DNA of 64,000 nucleotides from C-114 sp963719285 (GCA_963719285.1 CAVRBO010000003.1:342331-406330), one strand, 5' to 3'. Counted from the first letter of the stretch, positions 50,120-58,982 are shown. Translations and numbers: made by a program. Notes: generated from the sequence alone by a model not told the origin.

Positions 50120-51202
50120 ATGCGCCTGCCGTTCCAGCCACCACTCGAACCGATGCTCGCCAAGCCAGCGGATGGGCTGCCGACGGGCGACGGCTGGCTG
50201 TACGAACCCAAGTGGGACGGGTTCCGGGCGCTCGTCTTCCGGGATGGCGACGAGGTCTACATCCAGAGCCGCGAGCTCAAACCGCTCGACCGCTACTTCC
50301 CCGAGCTTGCGGCGCCGCTACGAGCGGCGCTGCCCGAGCGGTGCATCCTCGATGGGGAGATCGTCATCGCCGGCCGGGACGGGCTGGAGTTCGAGGCGCT
50401 GCTCCTGCGCATCCATCCCGCCGCGTCGCGGGTGGCGATGCTGGCAGCCGAGTCGCCGGCGAGCTTCGTCGCCTGGGATCTCCTCGCAGACGGCGATGAG
50501 GACCTCCGGACGACGCCCCAGGAAGAGCGGCGGACTCGCCTCGAGACTGTCCTGGCCGGCGCCGAGGCGCCGGTCCACCTCACCCCGGCGACCCGCGACC
50601 GGGCCCTGGCGGCGGACTGGTTCGACCGGTTCGAAGGGGCCGGCCTGGACGGCGTGATCGCGAAGCGCCTCGACGCGCCCTATCAGGCCGGCAAGCGCGC
50701 GATGATCAAGGTCAAGCACCAGCGCACGGCCGATTGCGTCGTGGCCGGTTTCCGCTGGCACAAGGATGGCCACGGGACGCGGATCGGTTCGCTCCTCCTC
50801 GGGCTGTTCGACGACGAGGGCCGGCTCCACCACGTCGGTGTCACGTCGTCGTTCACGATGGAGCGCCGGGCGGAGCTCGTCGGGTTTCTGGAGCCATACC
50901 GGATGACGGACATCGCCGGTCACCCGTGGGCCGAATGGGGCGAGTGGGCGGCCGCCTACCAGGCCGCGGGCCAGCGGGTGCCCGGCGCCACGAGCCGCTG
51001 GAACCGGGGCAAGGACCTGAGTTGGGAGGCGCTCCGGCCGGAACTCGTGTGCGAGGTCGCGTTCGACCACCTCCAGGGCGACCGCTTCCGCCACGGCACG
51101 ACGTTCCTGCGCTTCCGCACCGATCGCGACCCGGCGTCCTGCCGCTACGACCAGCTGGCCGAGACGCCCGCCTACGAGCTGTCGCGCATCTTCGGCGCCT
51201 GA
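50120..51202 (+). CDS. ATP-dependent DNA ligase (LigC-type)
   Basis: 360 residues. The adenylated Lys31 lies in YEPKWDGFRAL (KxDG). DRYFPEL, LDGEIVI, FVAWDLL, GLDGVIAKRLDAPYQ and MIKVKHQRTADCVVAGFRW are nucleotidyltransferase motifs III-V; a C-terminal OB-fold follows (LLLGLFDDEGRLHHVGVTSSF). It lacks the polymerase and nuclease domains of full LigD. A LigD-type polymerase is encoded separately at 51956-53425, while no Ku gene is in the window. Function in end joining or base excision repair is likely but unproven. Confidence 0.92.
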   Translation: MRLPFQPPLEPMLAKPADGLPTGDGWLYEPKWDGFRALVFRDGDEVYIQSRELKPLDRYFPELAAPLRAALPERCILDGEIVIAGRDGLEFEALLLRIHPAASRVAMLAAESPASFVAWDLLADGDEDLRTTPQEERRTRLETVLAGAEAPVHLTPATRDRALAADWFDRFEGAGLDGVIAKRLDAPYQAGKRAMIKVKHQRTADCVVAGFRWHKDGHGTRIGSLLLGLFDDEGRLHHVGVTSSFTMERRAELVGFLEPYRMTDIAGHPWAEWGEWAAAYQAAGQRVPGATSRWNRGKDLSWEALRPELVCEVAFDHLQGDRFRHGTTFLRFRTDRDPASCRYDQLAETPAYELSRIFGA

Positions 51203-51256
51203 CCCGCGGCCGGGGGACGATGCGGATCGGACCGATGGAAGGGCCCATGCGCGGCG

Positions 51257-51290
51257 TACACTCCGCCCAGTCGTCGCAGCGCCAGGAGGA
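51257..51290 (+). promoter_or_regulatory. promoter hexamer and ribosome binding site
   Basis: TACACT at 51257-51262 and GGAGGA at 51285-51290, eight bases before GTG 51299, give a conventional leader for the Pro-rich membrane protein and decide its start. Confidence 0.45.
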
Positions 51291-51298
51291 ATGACGCC

Positions 51299-51946
51299 GT
51301 GGACCAGCCACCCCAGGATCCGACCCCGCCGGTCCAGCCGGCCCAACCGGCTCCGCCGCCGCCAGGTCCCGCGTGGGGCCAGCCGTCGGCTCCGCCCGCC
51401 CAGCAGTACGCACCGCCGCCGGCACCCGGTACCTGGGCGCAGCCGGCTCCGGCGGGTAATCAGTGGGTCCAGCCACCGGCCGTCCAGGGCCCCGTGACGG
51501 GCCTGGCCAAGATCGGCGGGCTCATCATCGCGCTGATCGCCGCGCTCTGGATCTTCTTCGGCGTGCTCATCGTCATCGGCGGTGCCCTGACCAAGGGCCT
51601 GTTCGACAGCATCGGATCGGGCACGGATGTGAGCAACGCCGTGGGCGGCGCGATCGCCGTCTTCGGAGTCATCATCCTCGTGTTCGCCGTGATCGAGTTC
51701 CTGGGCGGACTCGGGGCACTGTTCGGCAAGGACTGGGGCCGGGTGATCTCGATCATCTACGGCCTGCTCTTCGGCGTGGCATCGCTGCTGATCGGGTTCA
51801 GCGCGATGGCCGGAGCGCGATCCACCGATTCGGACGTGGCCGGTGGCGCCCTCGGCGGCGCGCTGTTCTTCGTCGCGCACGGAGTCCTGTACCTGTTCGC
51901 GGCCATCGTCCTGATGGCCCGCTGGCGAGGCCGCGTCCGGGCCTGA
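51299..51946 (+). CDS. membrane protein with Pro/Gln/Ala-rich cytoplasmic tail
   Basis: 215 residues. The first 65 are low complexity (Pro, Gln, Ala, Trp; e.g. PPVQPAQPAPPPPGPAWGQ); four membrane helices follow (GGLIIALIAALWIFFGVLIVIGG, AVFGVIILVFAVIEFLGGLG, VISIIYGLLFGVASLLIGF, LFFVAHGVLYLFAAIVLMA). Such architecture is common in GC-rich bacteria and unassigned. It sits between the ligase and the convergent polymerase gene without being obviously linked to either. Confidence 0.7.
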   Translation: MDQPPQDPTPPVQPAQPAPPPPGPAWGQPSAPPAQQYAPPPAPGTWAQPAPAGNQWVQPPAVQGPVTGLAKIGGLIIALIAALWIFFGVLIVIGGALTKGLFDSIGSGTDVSNAVGGAIAVFGVIILVFAVIEFLGGLGALFGKDWGRVISIIYGLLFGVASLLIGFSAMAGARSTDSDVAGGALGGALFFVAHGVLYLFAAIVLMARWRGRVRA

Positions 51947-51955
51947 TCGGGGAGG

Positions 51956-53425
51956 TCAGGCGGGCTCGGAGGGCTCGGCCGGGGTCGCGCGCCTGCGTGC
52001 CGGTCGATCGGGCGCGCCTGACGGATCCTGGCCCAGCCATTCCACGGACGGGTCGTAATCGGGGTCGAGCGCTTCCTGCGGTGGGCGATCCGCCTCGGCG
52101 ACGTGGGTCAGGTTGACCCGGACGCGCGTCCACGTCGTCGACCGGCCGCGCATCGAATCGACGAGCACGTCGGCTGGTTCGAGGGCGGCGGCGGCCGCCG
52201 GCCACCGGGCGCGCCACCGGTCCAGGCCGGCCAATGCGTCCTCCTTGGCCGCGGCGCGTGAGATCTCGATCACCGGGATCGACGAGCGCCGCCGGCCGGT
52301 CGGTGTGGGCTTCGTCCCGCGGAACCCGGCGCGTTCCTCGGCCGCCCGGTTGAACCGGCGTTCCATCGCCGCCCGTGCCTTCTCGCGTTCCGCCTCGGCC
52401 TCCGGCGTGTCGTACTCCGCCGCCGACTTGCGCTGGCGCGACGGCATGACCCGCGGGGGCTCTCCTGCCTGCTTGCGGTAGTTCGGCGGCCAGGGCGCAT
52501 CGCCCATCCCCGCCGCCTCGTCGCGGGCGGACAGCTCCAGGAGCCCCTCGAGCGACCCGACCGCGGCGTCGATCCCGGCTCCGGCGTCGCCGCGCTCGGC
52601 CACGAGCGTCGGCACGGTCGCCAGCGTGAAGTCCTCCGGCCGGCACGTCTCGACGTCCTCCCAGCGCATGGGCATCGAGGCGCGAGCGTCCGGCGTGGGC
52701 CGGATCGAATAGGCCGACGCGACCGTCCGGTCCTTGGCGTTCTGGTTGTAGTCGAGGAACACGCCGTGGCGTTCCTCCTTCCACCAGCGCGACGTGGCGA
52801 GCGTGGGCGCCCGTCGCTCCACGTCGCGGGCGAGGGCGAGCGCCGCGCGACGGACCTGCGGGTAGGTCCAGTGCCGCTCGATGCGCACGTTGATGTGGAT
52901 GCCGCGCGAGCCCGAGGTCTTCGGCCAGCCGACGAGGCCGACCGCGGCGAGGGCCTCCCGGGTCACCAGCGCCACCTGTCGGATCTGCGGCCACTCCACG
53001 CCCGGCACCGGGTCCAGGTCGACCCGCAACTCGTCGGGGTGGTCGAGGTCGTCGGCCCGGACCGGATGCGGGTTGAGGTCGATGCAGCCGAGGTTGATGA
53101 CCCAGGCGAGGGCTGCCGCGTCGCGTACGACGACCTCCGATGCGGTCCGACCCGACGGGAACGACAACTCGACCGTGTCGACCCAGGGTGGCCGCGATTC
53201 GGGCGCCCGCTTCTGGAAGAAGAACGGGCCGGCCGCCCCGTCGACGAACCGCTTCATCGCCATGGGCCGGTCGCGCACCCCGACGAGCGCGCCATCGGCG
53301 ATGGCGAGGTAATAGCGGACGAGGGCGAGCTTCGTGTGCCCGGTCTCGGGAAAGAAGACCTTGTCCGGGTTCGTGATCGTCACGTCGTGGTCGCCGATCC
53401 GCAGGATCTCCTCAGGCGTCGCCAT
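51956..53425 (-). CDS. LigD-type primase/polymerase with extended C-terminus
   Basis: 489 residues. The AEP-family polymerase domain takes residues 1-300: TNPDKVFFPETGHTKLALVRYY, FFQKRAPESRPPWVDTV, DDLDHPDELRVDLDPVPG (catalytic DxD) and KTSGSRGIHINVRI (catalytic His). It is the domain that fills gaps in non-homologous end joining. The last 190 residues are Arg/Ala-rich with AEYDTPEAEAEREKARAAMERRFNR and an ISRAAAKEDALAGLDRWRARWP repeat-like stretch, unlike standard LigD. ATG 53425 is preceded by TATCGT at a seven-base distance. Confidence 0.88.
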   Translation of the reverse strand: MATPEEILRIGDHDVTITNPDKVFFPETGHTKLALVRYYLAIADGALVGVRDRPMAMKRFVDGAAGPFFFQKRAPESRPPWVDTVELSFPSGRTASEVVVRDAAALAWVINLGCIDLNPHPVRADDLDHPDELRVDLDPVPGVEWPQIRQVALVTREALAAVGLVGWPKTSGSRGIHINVRIERHWTYPQVRRAALALARDVERRAPTLATSRWWKEERHGVFLDYNQNAKDRTVASAYSIRPTPDARASMPMRWEDVETCRPEDFTLATVPTLVAERGDAGAGIDAAVGSLEGLLELSARDEAAGMGDAPWPPNYRKQAGEPPRVMPSRQRKSAAEYDTPEAEAEREKARAAMERRFNRAAEERAGFRGTKPTPTGRRRSSIPVIEISRAAAKEDALAGLDRWRARWPAAAAALEPADVLVDSMRGRSTTWTRVRVNLTHVAEADRPPQEALDPDYDPSVEWLGQDPSGAPDRPARRRATPAEPSEPA

Positions 53426-53432
53426 GGCGGAC

Positions 53433-53438
53433 ACGATA
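53433..53438 (-). promoter_or_regulatory. -10-like TATCGT, leaderless type
   Basis: TATCGT on minus ends seven bases before ATG 53425. Confidence 0.4.
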
Positions 53439-53528
53439 CGACGCCCGGCCACGATGGCGGTGCCGACGACGGGGATGGCCGTGATCGAGTCGCTCTGCTC
53501 GGGCCCGCCGCGGTCTCGCCGAGCCCGC

Positions 53529-53534
53529 TACGCT
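53529..53534 (+). promoter_or_regulatory. -10-like TACGCT for the DGPF-ECF pair
   Basis: TACGCT, about 90 bases before ATG 53624. The same hexamer precedes the gene at 58647 and the kinase at 38071. Confidence 0.3.
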
Positions 53535-53623
53535 TGCGGGGCGATCGGTCGATTCGGCGGGGTCTCATTCGTCGTAGCGATGACGGCGCGGATGGGTCCC
53601 TCCGCCGCAGCAAGGAGACATCG

Positions 53624-54007
53624 ATGCGCTACCTGCTCCTGATCTACAACACCGAGCCGATGGATCCCGTTCCGGCGGACGCCACGGCCGGGGAGTTCGA
53701 GGCCTACAACGAGTTCACGACGTCGATCCGGGAGACCGGCCAGTTCGAGGCCGGAGAGGCGCTCCAGCCGACCTCGACGGCGACGACGGTCCGGGTCGAG
53801 AACGGCCGGACGATCACGACCGACGGCCCGTTCGCGGAGACCAAGGAGCAGCTCGGCGGGTTCTACCTGGTCGACTGCCACGACATCGACGAGGCCATCG
53901 AGCTCGCCGCCCGGATCCCGGGCGCGACCCACGGCTCGATCGAGATCCGGCCCATCTGGGACCTGCCGAGCGGGTCGACCGCCGAGGCCGTTGCCGTCGC
54001 CGACTGA
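53624..54007 (+). CDS. YCII-related (DGPF) protein, ECF42 partner
   Basis: 127 residues. MRYLLLIYNTEP opens the YCII fold and ITTDGPFAETKEQLGGFYLVD contains the DGPF signature. AAGGAG at 53612-53617 supports the ATG. DGPF proteins are typically encoded next to ECF42 sigma factors, as here; the family fold is ferredoxin-like, activity unclear. The stop overlaps the TTG start of the sigma gene by 17 bases. Confidence 0.88.
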   Translation: MRYLLLIYNTEPMDPVPADATAGEFEAYNEFTTSIRETGQFEAGEALQPTSTATTVRVENGRTITTDGPFAETKEQLGGFYLVDCHDIDEAIELAARIPGATHGSIEIRPIWDLPSGSTAEAVAVAD

Positions 54008-55256
54008 CGCCCACGCCGTCGTCGACCGCCTGTTCCGCGAGGAATCGGGCCGAGCGGTCGCGACGCTGATCCGGGTGCTCGGCGACTTCGACCTCGCCGA
54101 GGAGGCGGTCCAGGAGGCGTTCGTCGTGGCCCTCGAGCGGTGGCCACGGGACGGCGTCCCGGACAATCCCGGGGCCTGGATCACGACCACGGCGCGCAAC
54201 CGGGCGATCGACCGGTTGCGACGGGCCCGGCGCTACCGGGAGAAGCAGCGGGAGCTGGCCGACGAGGCCGTCGTGGACGCCGGCGTCTCTGGACGGGAAG
54301 GAGGTACGGACGACGTGGAGGGACTCGCCGACGACCGGCTGCGGCTCATCTTCACGTGCTGCCACCCCGCCCTGGCGATGGAGGCCCAGATCGCGCTGAC
54401 GTTGCGCACGCTCGGGGGCCTCACGACGCCCGAGATCGCCCGGGCGTTCCTGGTGCCGGAGGTGACCCTCGCCCAGCGACTGGTCCGGGCCAAGCGCAAG
54501 ATCCGCGACGCCGCCATCCCGTACCGCGTCCCGCCCGATCACCTGCTGCCCGAGCGCCTCGAGGCCGTCCTGCGGGTCCTGTATCTCATCTTCAACGAGG
54601 GCTACGAGGCCTCCACCGGCGACGCGCTCATCCGCCAGGAGTTGAGCTCCGAGGCGATCCGCCTGGCCCGCGTCCTCATCGATCTGATGCCGGACGAGCC
54701 CGAGGTCCTGGGCCTCCTCGCGCTCATGCTCCTCCACGACGCCCGGCGGAGCGCGCGGGTGGATCCGGCCGGGGCCATCGTCCTGCTCGAGGACCAGGAT
54801 CGGGACGCGTGGGACCGCGAACGGATCGTGGAGGGCGCCGCGCTCGTGGAGCGGGCCCTCCGGATGCGCCGACCCGGCCCGTACCAGGTCCAGGCGGCCA
54901 TCGCGGCCCTCCACGACGAGGCGCCGACGCCCGGGGAGACCGACTGGACCGAGATCGCGATCCTGTACGAGACGCTCGCCCGGATGACGCCGTCGCCGGT
55001 GATCGAGCTCAACCGGGCGGTCGCGGTCGCGATGGTCCGCGGGCCTGCCGCCGGCCTCGCCCTCATCGACCGGATCGCCGCGGACGGCGCCCTCGACGAC
55101 TACCACCTGCTCCATGCGGCGCGGGCGGATCTCCTCCGCCGGCTCGGCCGCCGCGAGGCCGCGACGGTCGCGTATCGCCGGGCTCGCGAGCTGGCCGGCA
55201 ACGCCGCGGAACGGGCCTTCCTCGACCGTCGCCTGCGCGAGCTTGCCGCGTCCTGA
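53991..55256 (+). CDS. ECF42-family RNA polymerase sigma factor
   Basis: 421 residues from TTG 53991. Region 2 reads LFREESGRAVATLIRVLGDFDLAEEAVQEAFVVALERWP, and region 4 is LRTLGGLTTPEIARAFLVPEVTLAQRLVRAKRKI. An extension of about 220 residues follows, with helical TPR-like sequence (YLIFNEGYEASTGDALIRQ ... LAGNAAERAFLDRRLREL), which is the defining ECF42 C-terminus required for activity. With DGPF protein upstream the pair is a canonical ECF42 locus. No anti-sigma factor is seen, consistent with the group. Confidence 0.92.
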   Translation: MPSPTDAHAVVDRLFREESGRAVATLIRVLGDFDLAEEAVQEAFVVALERWPRDGVPDNPGAWITTTARNRAIDRLRRARRYREKQRELADEAVVDAGVSGREGGTDDVEGLADDRLRLIFTCCHPALAMEAQIALTLRTLGGLTTPEIARAFLVPEVTLAQRLVRAKRKIRDAAIPYRVPPDHLLPERLEAVLRVLYLIFNEGYEASTGDALIRQELSSEAIRLARVLIDLMPDEPEVLGLLALMLLHDARRSARVDPAGAIVLLEDQDRDAWDRERIVEGAALVERALRMRRPGPYQVQAAIAALHDEAPTPGETDWTEIAILYETLARMTPSPVIELNRAVAVAMVRGPAAGLALIDRIAADGALDDYHLLHAARADLLRRLGRREAATVAYRRARELAGNAAERAFLDRRLRELAAS

Positions 55257-55263
55257 CCGTGCC

Positions 55264-56136
55264 ATGCGGCTGACCTACCGACCGCCGCTCGCCGCCGACG
55301 CGCTGTTCGACTTCCTCGCGGCCCGGGCGTTCCCCGGCGTCGAGACGGTCACCGGCCTGGAGTACCGGCGGGTGGTCCGGATCAGCTCGGGCGACGCGGT
55401 GCTCCGTCTTCGTCCGGCACAGGGCCAATCGTCGGCGATCGAGCTCACGGTCGAGTCGGCGGCCCCGGACGAGCTCCTGGATCTCGGAGCGACGGCTCGC
55501 CGCCTCCTCGACCTCGACGCCGACCCCGTGGCGATCGACACCGCGCTCGCCGCGGACGATGTCCTGCGGCCGTTCGTACTCGCGCAGCCCGGAATGCGTC
55601 TCCCGGGCGCGTTCGACGGTTTCGCGTCGACGGTTCTCGCGATCCTCGCTCAGGGGGTGACACTCGCCTCCGCACGAACGTTGGTGGGGCGGATCGTGCA
55701 CGAGCACGGTCGTGCGGTGGACGTAGGGGATCCCGCGCTCGGGCGGCGGTTTCCGGAGCCGGGTGCGCTCGCGACCGCCGACCTGTCCGCTCTCGGCCTG
55801 ACCGGGCGGCGCTCTGCGACGATCCGCGCCGTGGCAGCGGCCGTGGCGGACGGGCGCCTGGAGCTCTCGGCGGCGGCCGACCCGGTCGCGACGCTTGAGT
55901 CCGTCCGGGCGATCCATGGCATCGGCCCCTGGACGACGGGCTACGTCGCCCTGCGCGTCTTCCGCGACCGTGACGCCTTCCCGCCCGGCGATGCGGCGGT
56001 GCGAGCGGCCTTCCGCCGACTTGGCCTGCCCGCGGACCCGGCCTCGATCGCGGCTCGGGCGGAACGGTGGCGGCCCTGGCGGGCCTACGCGCTGGCCCAC
56101 ATCTGGGCGATCGGCTCCTCTACCCGGGCCCCTTGA
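55264..56136 (+). CDS. DNA-3-methyladenine glycosylase II (AlkA-like)
   Basis: 290 residues. An AlkA N-terminal domain (RLTYRPPLAADALFDFLAARAFPGVE) is followed by HhH-GPD: VLAILAQGVTLASARTLVGRIVHEHG, the hairpin LESVRAIHGIGPWTTGYVALRVFRD and the catalytic Asp in FPPGDAAVRAA. It removes alkylated bases in base excision repair. ATG 55264 is seven bases after the sigma stop, so it may be in the ECF42 transcript. It overlaps the convergent GNAT gene by 17 bases. Confidence 0.92.
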   Translation: MRLTYRPPLAADALFDFLAARAFPGVETVTGLEYRRVVRISSGDAVLRLRPAQGQSSAIELTVESAAPDELLDLGATARRLLDLDADPVAIDTALAADDVLRPFVLAQPGMRLPGAFDGFASTVLAILAQGVTLASARTLVGRIVHEHGRAVDVGDPALGRRFPEPGALATADLSALGLTGRRSATIRAVAAAVADGRLELSAAADPVATLESVRAIHGIGPWTTGYVALRVFRDRDAFPPGDAAVRAAFRRLGLPADPASIAARAERWRPWRAYALAHIWAIGSSTRAP

Positions 56137-56692
56137 GATCCAGTCGGCAGAGGACGCCCCGCCCTCCCTCGAAGGAGATCCCCGGGCCGTGGAAGTCGGG
56201 GTCGATCTCGACGAAGCCGAGCTCGCGATGCAAGTCGATGGAGGCATGATTTCGAGCGTTCGTGAAGTAGTACGCGGTGTCGGCTCGTTCGGCGATCCAC
56301 GCCAGGCGCTGCAGGGTCATGGCTCGCCCGATGCCACGGCGTCGCCAACCGTCCGCGACGATGAGGCCGAGCAGGTACCAGCCGTCCGGTCCGCCATCGG
56401 ACCGCGCGTCCGCGGGTGATCGCATCCGACCCGCACGGGCGAGACCCACGACCGTGCCCTCCACGACCGCAACGAGCAGCATCCTTCGCGGATCCGTCAC
56501 CTCGGCGGTGCACCTGTCCCGCGTCGGCACCGGGTCGGACCCGTCGCGGCTCGCCTCGATCGCCGCGACTGCGTCGCAGTCGTCGACTTCCGCCGCCCGG
56601 ATCCTCAGGTCCACCGGGAGCACGCCGGGGCGCTCGGTCGGATCGTAGGCAGCCCACTTGGAGACGACCGGCTCCCTGTCACCCACCATCAA
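56120..56692 (-). CDS. GNAT-family N-acetyltransferase
   Basis: 190 residues. LRIRAAEVDDCDAVAAIEASRDG and MLLVAVVEGTVVGLARAGRM lead to LLGLIVADGWRRRGIGRAM, the acetyl-CoA loop R-R-x-G-I-G, and YYFTNARNHASIDLHRELGFVEI at the end. It matches RimI-type GNAT proteins; substrate unknown. The start is TTG 56692 or ATG 56689, the latter more likely. TTACCT at 56706-56701 is a possible -10. Confidence 0.85.
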   Translation of the reverse strand: MMVGDREPVVSKWAAYDPTERPGVLPVDLRIRAAEVDDCDAVAAIEASRDGSDPVPTRDRCTAEVTDPRRMLLVAVVEGTVVGLARAGRMRSPADARSDGGPDGWYLLGLIVADGWRRRGIGRAMTLQRLAWIAERADTAYYFTNARNHASIDLHRELGFVEIDPDFHGPGISFEGGRGVLCRLDLKGPG

Positions 56693-56722
56693 CCGACCCG
56701 AGGTAAGCCCTCGACCACACCT

Positions 56723-57934
56723 TCAGCACGTCCCGTCGAGCTCCTCGATCGTGGCTTCGGACGGCTCACGGGTCGCGGACAACCGGGCGGCGACCGCTTC
56801 GGCGCCGCGCATGACCCGCAGGATGTTGCCGCCGGCGATGGCGCGGATCTCATCGTCCGTGTAGCCGCGCCGCAGCAGCTCCCCGAGGAGATTCGGGAAC
56901 CCGGCCACGTCGTCGAGGCCATCCGGGACGAGGGCACCGCCGTCGAAGTCGCTCCCGATCCCGACATGCTCCACGCCCATCACCGATCGCAGGTGGTCGA
57001 TGTGGTCGGCGACGTGGGCGACGGTCGTCGACGGTGGCGGGTTCTCGGCAAGCCAGCCCAGCATCGCGGCCCGGAGCTCGGCCGGGCTCGCCGCGGGATG
57101 TGCAGCGACGTACGCGTCCTCGGCGGCCTGGCCGGGCGCGATGTGGGCGGCCACCTCGTTCGAGATGAACTCCGACAGGAAGACGGCCATCACGATGCCG
57201 CCGTTCGCCGGGATCCGGCGAAGGATGTCGTCAGGCACGTTGCGGGGATGGTCGGTGACCGCCCTCGCCCCGGAGTGCGAGAAGACGACCGGGGCCTCGG
57301 TGGCATCGAGCGCGGCGGCCATCGTGGCCGGCGAGACATGGCTCAGGTCGACGAGCATCCCGAGGCGGTTCATCTCGCGTACGACCTCCACCCCGAAGCG
57401 GGTCAGGCCGCCGTGCCGCGGCGCGTCGGTCGCGGCATCGGCCCAGCGGGTCGTCTTCCAGTGGGTCAGGGTCATGTAGCCCACGCCCCGGGCGTGGAAC
57501 TGGCGCAGCGCGCCCAGGGAGCTCGCGATCATCGCGCCGCCTTCGAGGCCGATCAGCGAGGCGATCCGGCCGGCGGCGAAGGCCTCCTCGGCTTCGGCAG
57601 CGGTGGCCGCCGACCGGAAGGTGTCCGGGTAGCGGGTGACGAAGCGGTGGACGATGTCGAGCTGCTCGACGGCCATCCGCAACGCTTCGAGCTCCGGCAG
57701 GGTGGCCGGGACCCAGACCGACCAGAACTGGCCTCCGACCCCGCCGGCCCGAAGCCGTGGGATATCGGTGTCGAGGCCCTCGACGTGACCCCGCAGGTCG
57801 ACCATGGAGGTCTTCAGGCCGACCCGTTCGCGCAGGGCGATCGCCAGGTCGTTGTGGCCGTCGATCAGCGGTGCGTCACGGAGGATCGCGCGGGCGCGCT
57901 CCACGAACGGGTCGCGCGTGCCGGGACCGGTCAA
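56723..57934 (-). CDS. membrane dipeptidase family protein (M19)
   Basis: 403 residues. Renal dipeptidase fold with zinc ligands visible: DGHNDLAI (HxD), GLEGGAMIAS (bridging Glu), LVDLSHVSP and VFSHSGARAV (His), and HVGIGSDFDGGA (Asp). It hydrolyses dipeptides, including D-residue-containing ones. No signal peptide is visible; the N-terminus begins MTGPGTRDPFVER. It is 10 bases after the DinB stop, likely one transcript. Confidence 0.92.
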   Translation of the reverse strand: MTGPGTRDPFVERARAILRDAPLIDGHNDLAIALRERVGLKTSMVDLRGHVEGLDTDIPRLRAGGVGGQFWSVWVPATLPELEALRMAVEQLDIVHRFVTRYPDTFRSAATAAEAEEAFAAGRIASLIGLEGGAMIASSLGALRQFHARGVGYMTLTHWKTTRWADAATDAPRHGGLTRFGVEVVREMNRLGMLVDLSHVSPATMAAALDATEAPVVFSHSGARAVTDHPRNVPDDILRRIPANGGIVMAVFLSEFISNEVAAHIAPGQAAEDAYVAAHPAASPAELRAAMLGWLAENPPPSTTVAHVADHIDHLRSVMGVEHVGIGSDFDGGALVPDGLDDVAGFPNLLGELLRRGYTDDEIRAIAGGNILRVMRGAEAVAARLSATREPSEATIEELDGTC

Positions 57935-57944
57935 GGGAGCCGGC

Positions 57945-58484
57945 TCAGAGCGTGCCGGCCGGCGCTGCCGAGACCGCGGCGAGGGCCCTCCGGGCCTGGC
58001 CGAGATGGACCCGGTCGTGGCCGGCGATGAGCCGGAACAGGAGATCGAAGCTCTCCGGGCCGCGCTCGCGATGGACCCCGAACCGGGCGCGGTCGGCGAC
58101 CGGCAGGCGCGCCCACAGGTCGAGATTCGCCGCGCGCAGGCCCTCGAACTGGGCGACGAGGATCGCCGGATCGACGTCGGCGTGGTGGAGGGCCGACACC
58201 CACAACGCCTGGTCGTAGCCGACGAGATCGGGCTGGTCCTCCGAGACGACCCAGCGATAGCGGGCGGCCGTCACGAGCTCGCCGTCCACGATATGGCCGA
58301 TGCACTCGATGACGGACCACTCGCCGGGCTCTGGGGCGATCCGCAACCGGTCGCCGGCCTCAGCGATGAGCGCCCGGATCGCCGCCGGGGTGGACTCCTG
58401 GACGACCGCCGGGTCGTCGTCGCCGAGTTCGGTGAGCAATGAGCGTCGGTAGGCGTCGGGTTCGGCGACCGGGTCGAAGGCCAT
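57945..58484 (-). CDS. DinB-like four-helix-bundle protein
   Basis: 179 residues from ATG 58484. Helix 1 (DAYRRSLLTELGDDDPAVVQES), PEPGEWSVIECIGHIVDGELV (first conserved His of the metal triad), and FRLIAGHDRVHLGQARRAL (His pair, HDRVH) fit the DinB/YfiT group, whose metal enzymes act on bacillithiol/mycothiol conjugates. The 15-base tandem repeat just upstream (58486-58515) creates two GAGGAG ribosome sites and, in frame, RSTAT repeats; a longer GTG start at 58556 therefore cannot be fully excluded. Confidence 0.82.
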   Translation of the reverse strand: MAFDPVAEPDAYRRSLLTELGDDDPAVVQESTPAAIRALIAEAGDRLRIAPEPGEWSVIECIGHIVDGELVTAARYRWVVSEDQPDLVGYDQALWVSALHHADVDPAILVAQFEGLRAANLDLWARLPVADRARFGVHRERGPESFDLLFRLIAGHDRVHLGQARRALAAVSAAPAGTL

Positions 58485-58485
58485 C

Positions 58486-58515
58486 GTGGCGGTGCTCCTC
58501 GTGGCAGTGCTCCTC
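58486..58515 (-). repeat. 15-base tandem repeat duplicating a ribosome binding site
   Basis: Two copies of a 15-base unit (one mismatch), each with GAGGAG, lie immediately upstream of the DinB ATG. A partial third copy follows. Being a multiple of three, it is also open in frame. Confidence 0.6.
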
Positions 58516-58587
58516 GTGGGTGTGAGTCGATGGTAGGCGACGCCCGACCCGATCACGACAGGATCGGCTCGTCGTGTCGCGCGGCGG

Positions 58588-58593
58588 TACGCT
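58588..58593 (+). promoter_or_regulatory. -10-like TACGCT
   Basis: TACGCT about 53 bases before ATG 58647; the gene has a GCAGGAGA ribosome site. Confidence 0.3.
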
Positions 58594-58646
58594 GCCCGGA
58601 CCGTCTACGGACGCTCGTTCCGGTGGTGGCAAGGCAGGAGAGACGC

Positions 58647-58982
58647 ATGGCAGGGCCGGACTTCAAGATCGAGCTCGATCTCGGTGGCGGGATCGTCGTG
58701 CCCTTCTCGTTGACCGAGGAGGAGATCGCCCGGAGCAAGAACTCCGAGGTTCAGGCGTTCGTCGCATCCGGCGATCGCAAGGGCCTGCGCAGCGGCGGCC
58801 TGGAGATCGTCCGCCGGGCCGTCGGTCGCAACCGCGACTCGCCCCTCGTGGTCGTCGTCGACGAGGAAGCGTGGGTCGTCCCAGCCTCGTCGATCCGGGC
58901 GGCGCGGTTCCGCGACCCGACGATCGAGCGGGGCGAGCGCGCGTTCGGGTTCACCGCGGACCGGCTGCTCGAGGGCTCCTGA
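58647..58982 (+). CDS. small conserved-type orphan protein
   Basis: 111 residues. It opens AGPDFKIELDLGGGIVVPFSLTEEEIARSKNSEVQAF, mainly beta strands then a helix, with a basic middle (GDRKGLRSGGLEIVRRAVGRNRD) and an acidic-hydrophobic end. No Cys, no membrane segment. No known family is recognised. ATG 58647 has GCAGGAG just upstream. It may be coupled with the VOC gene downstream, which has its own promoter. Confidence 0.65.
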   Translation: MAGPDFKIELDLGGGIVVPFSLTEEEIARSKNSEVQAFVASGDRKGLRSGGLEIVRRAVGRNRDSPLVVVVDEEAWVVPASSIRAARFRDPTIERGERAFGFTADRLLEGS

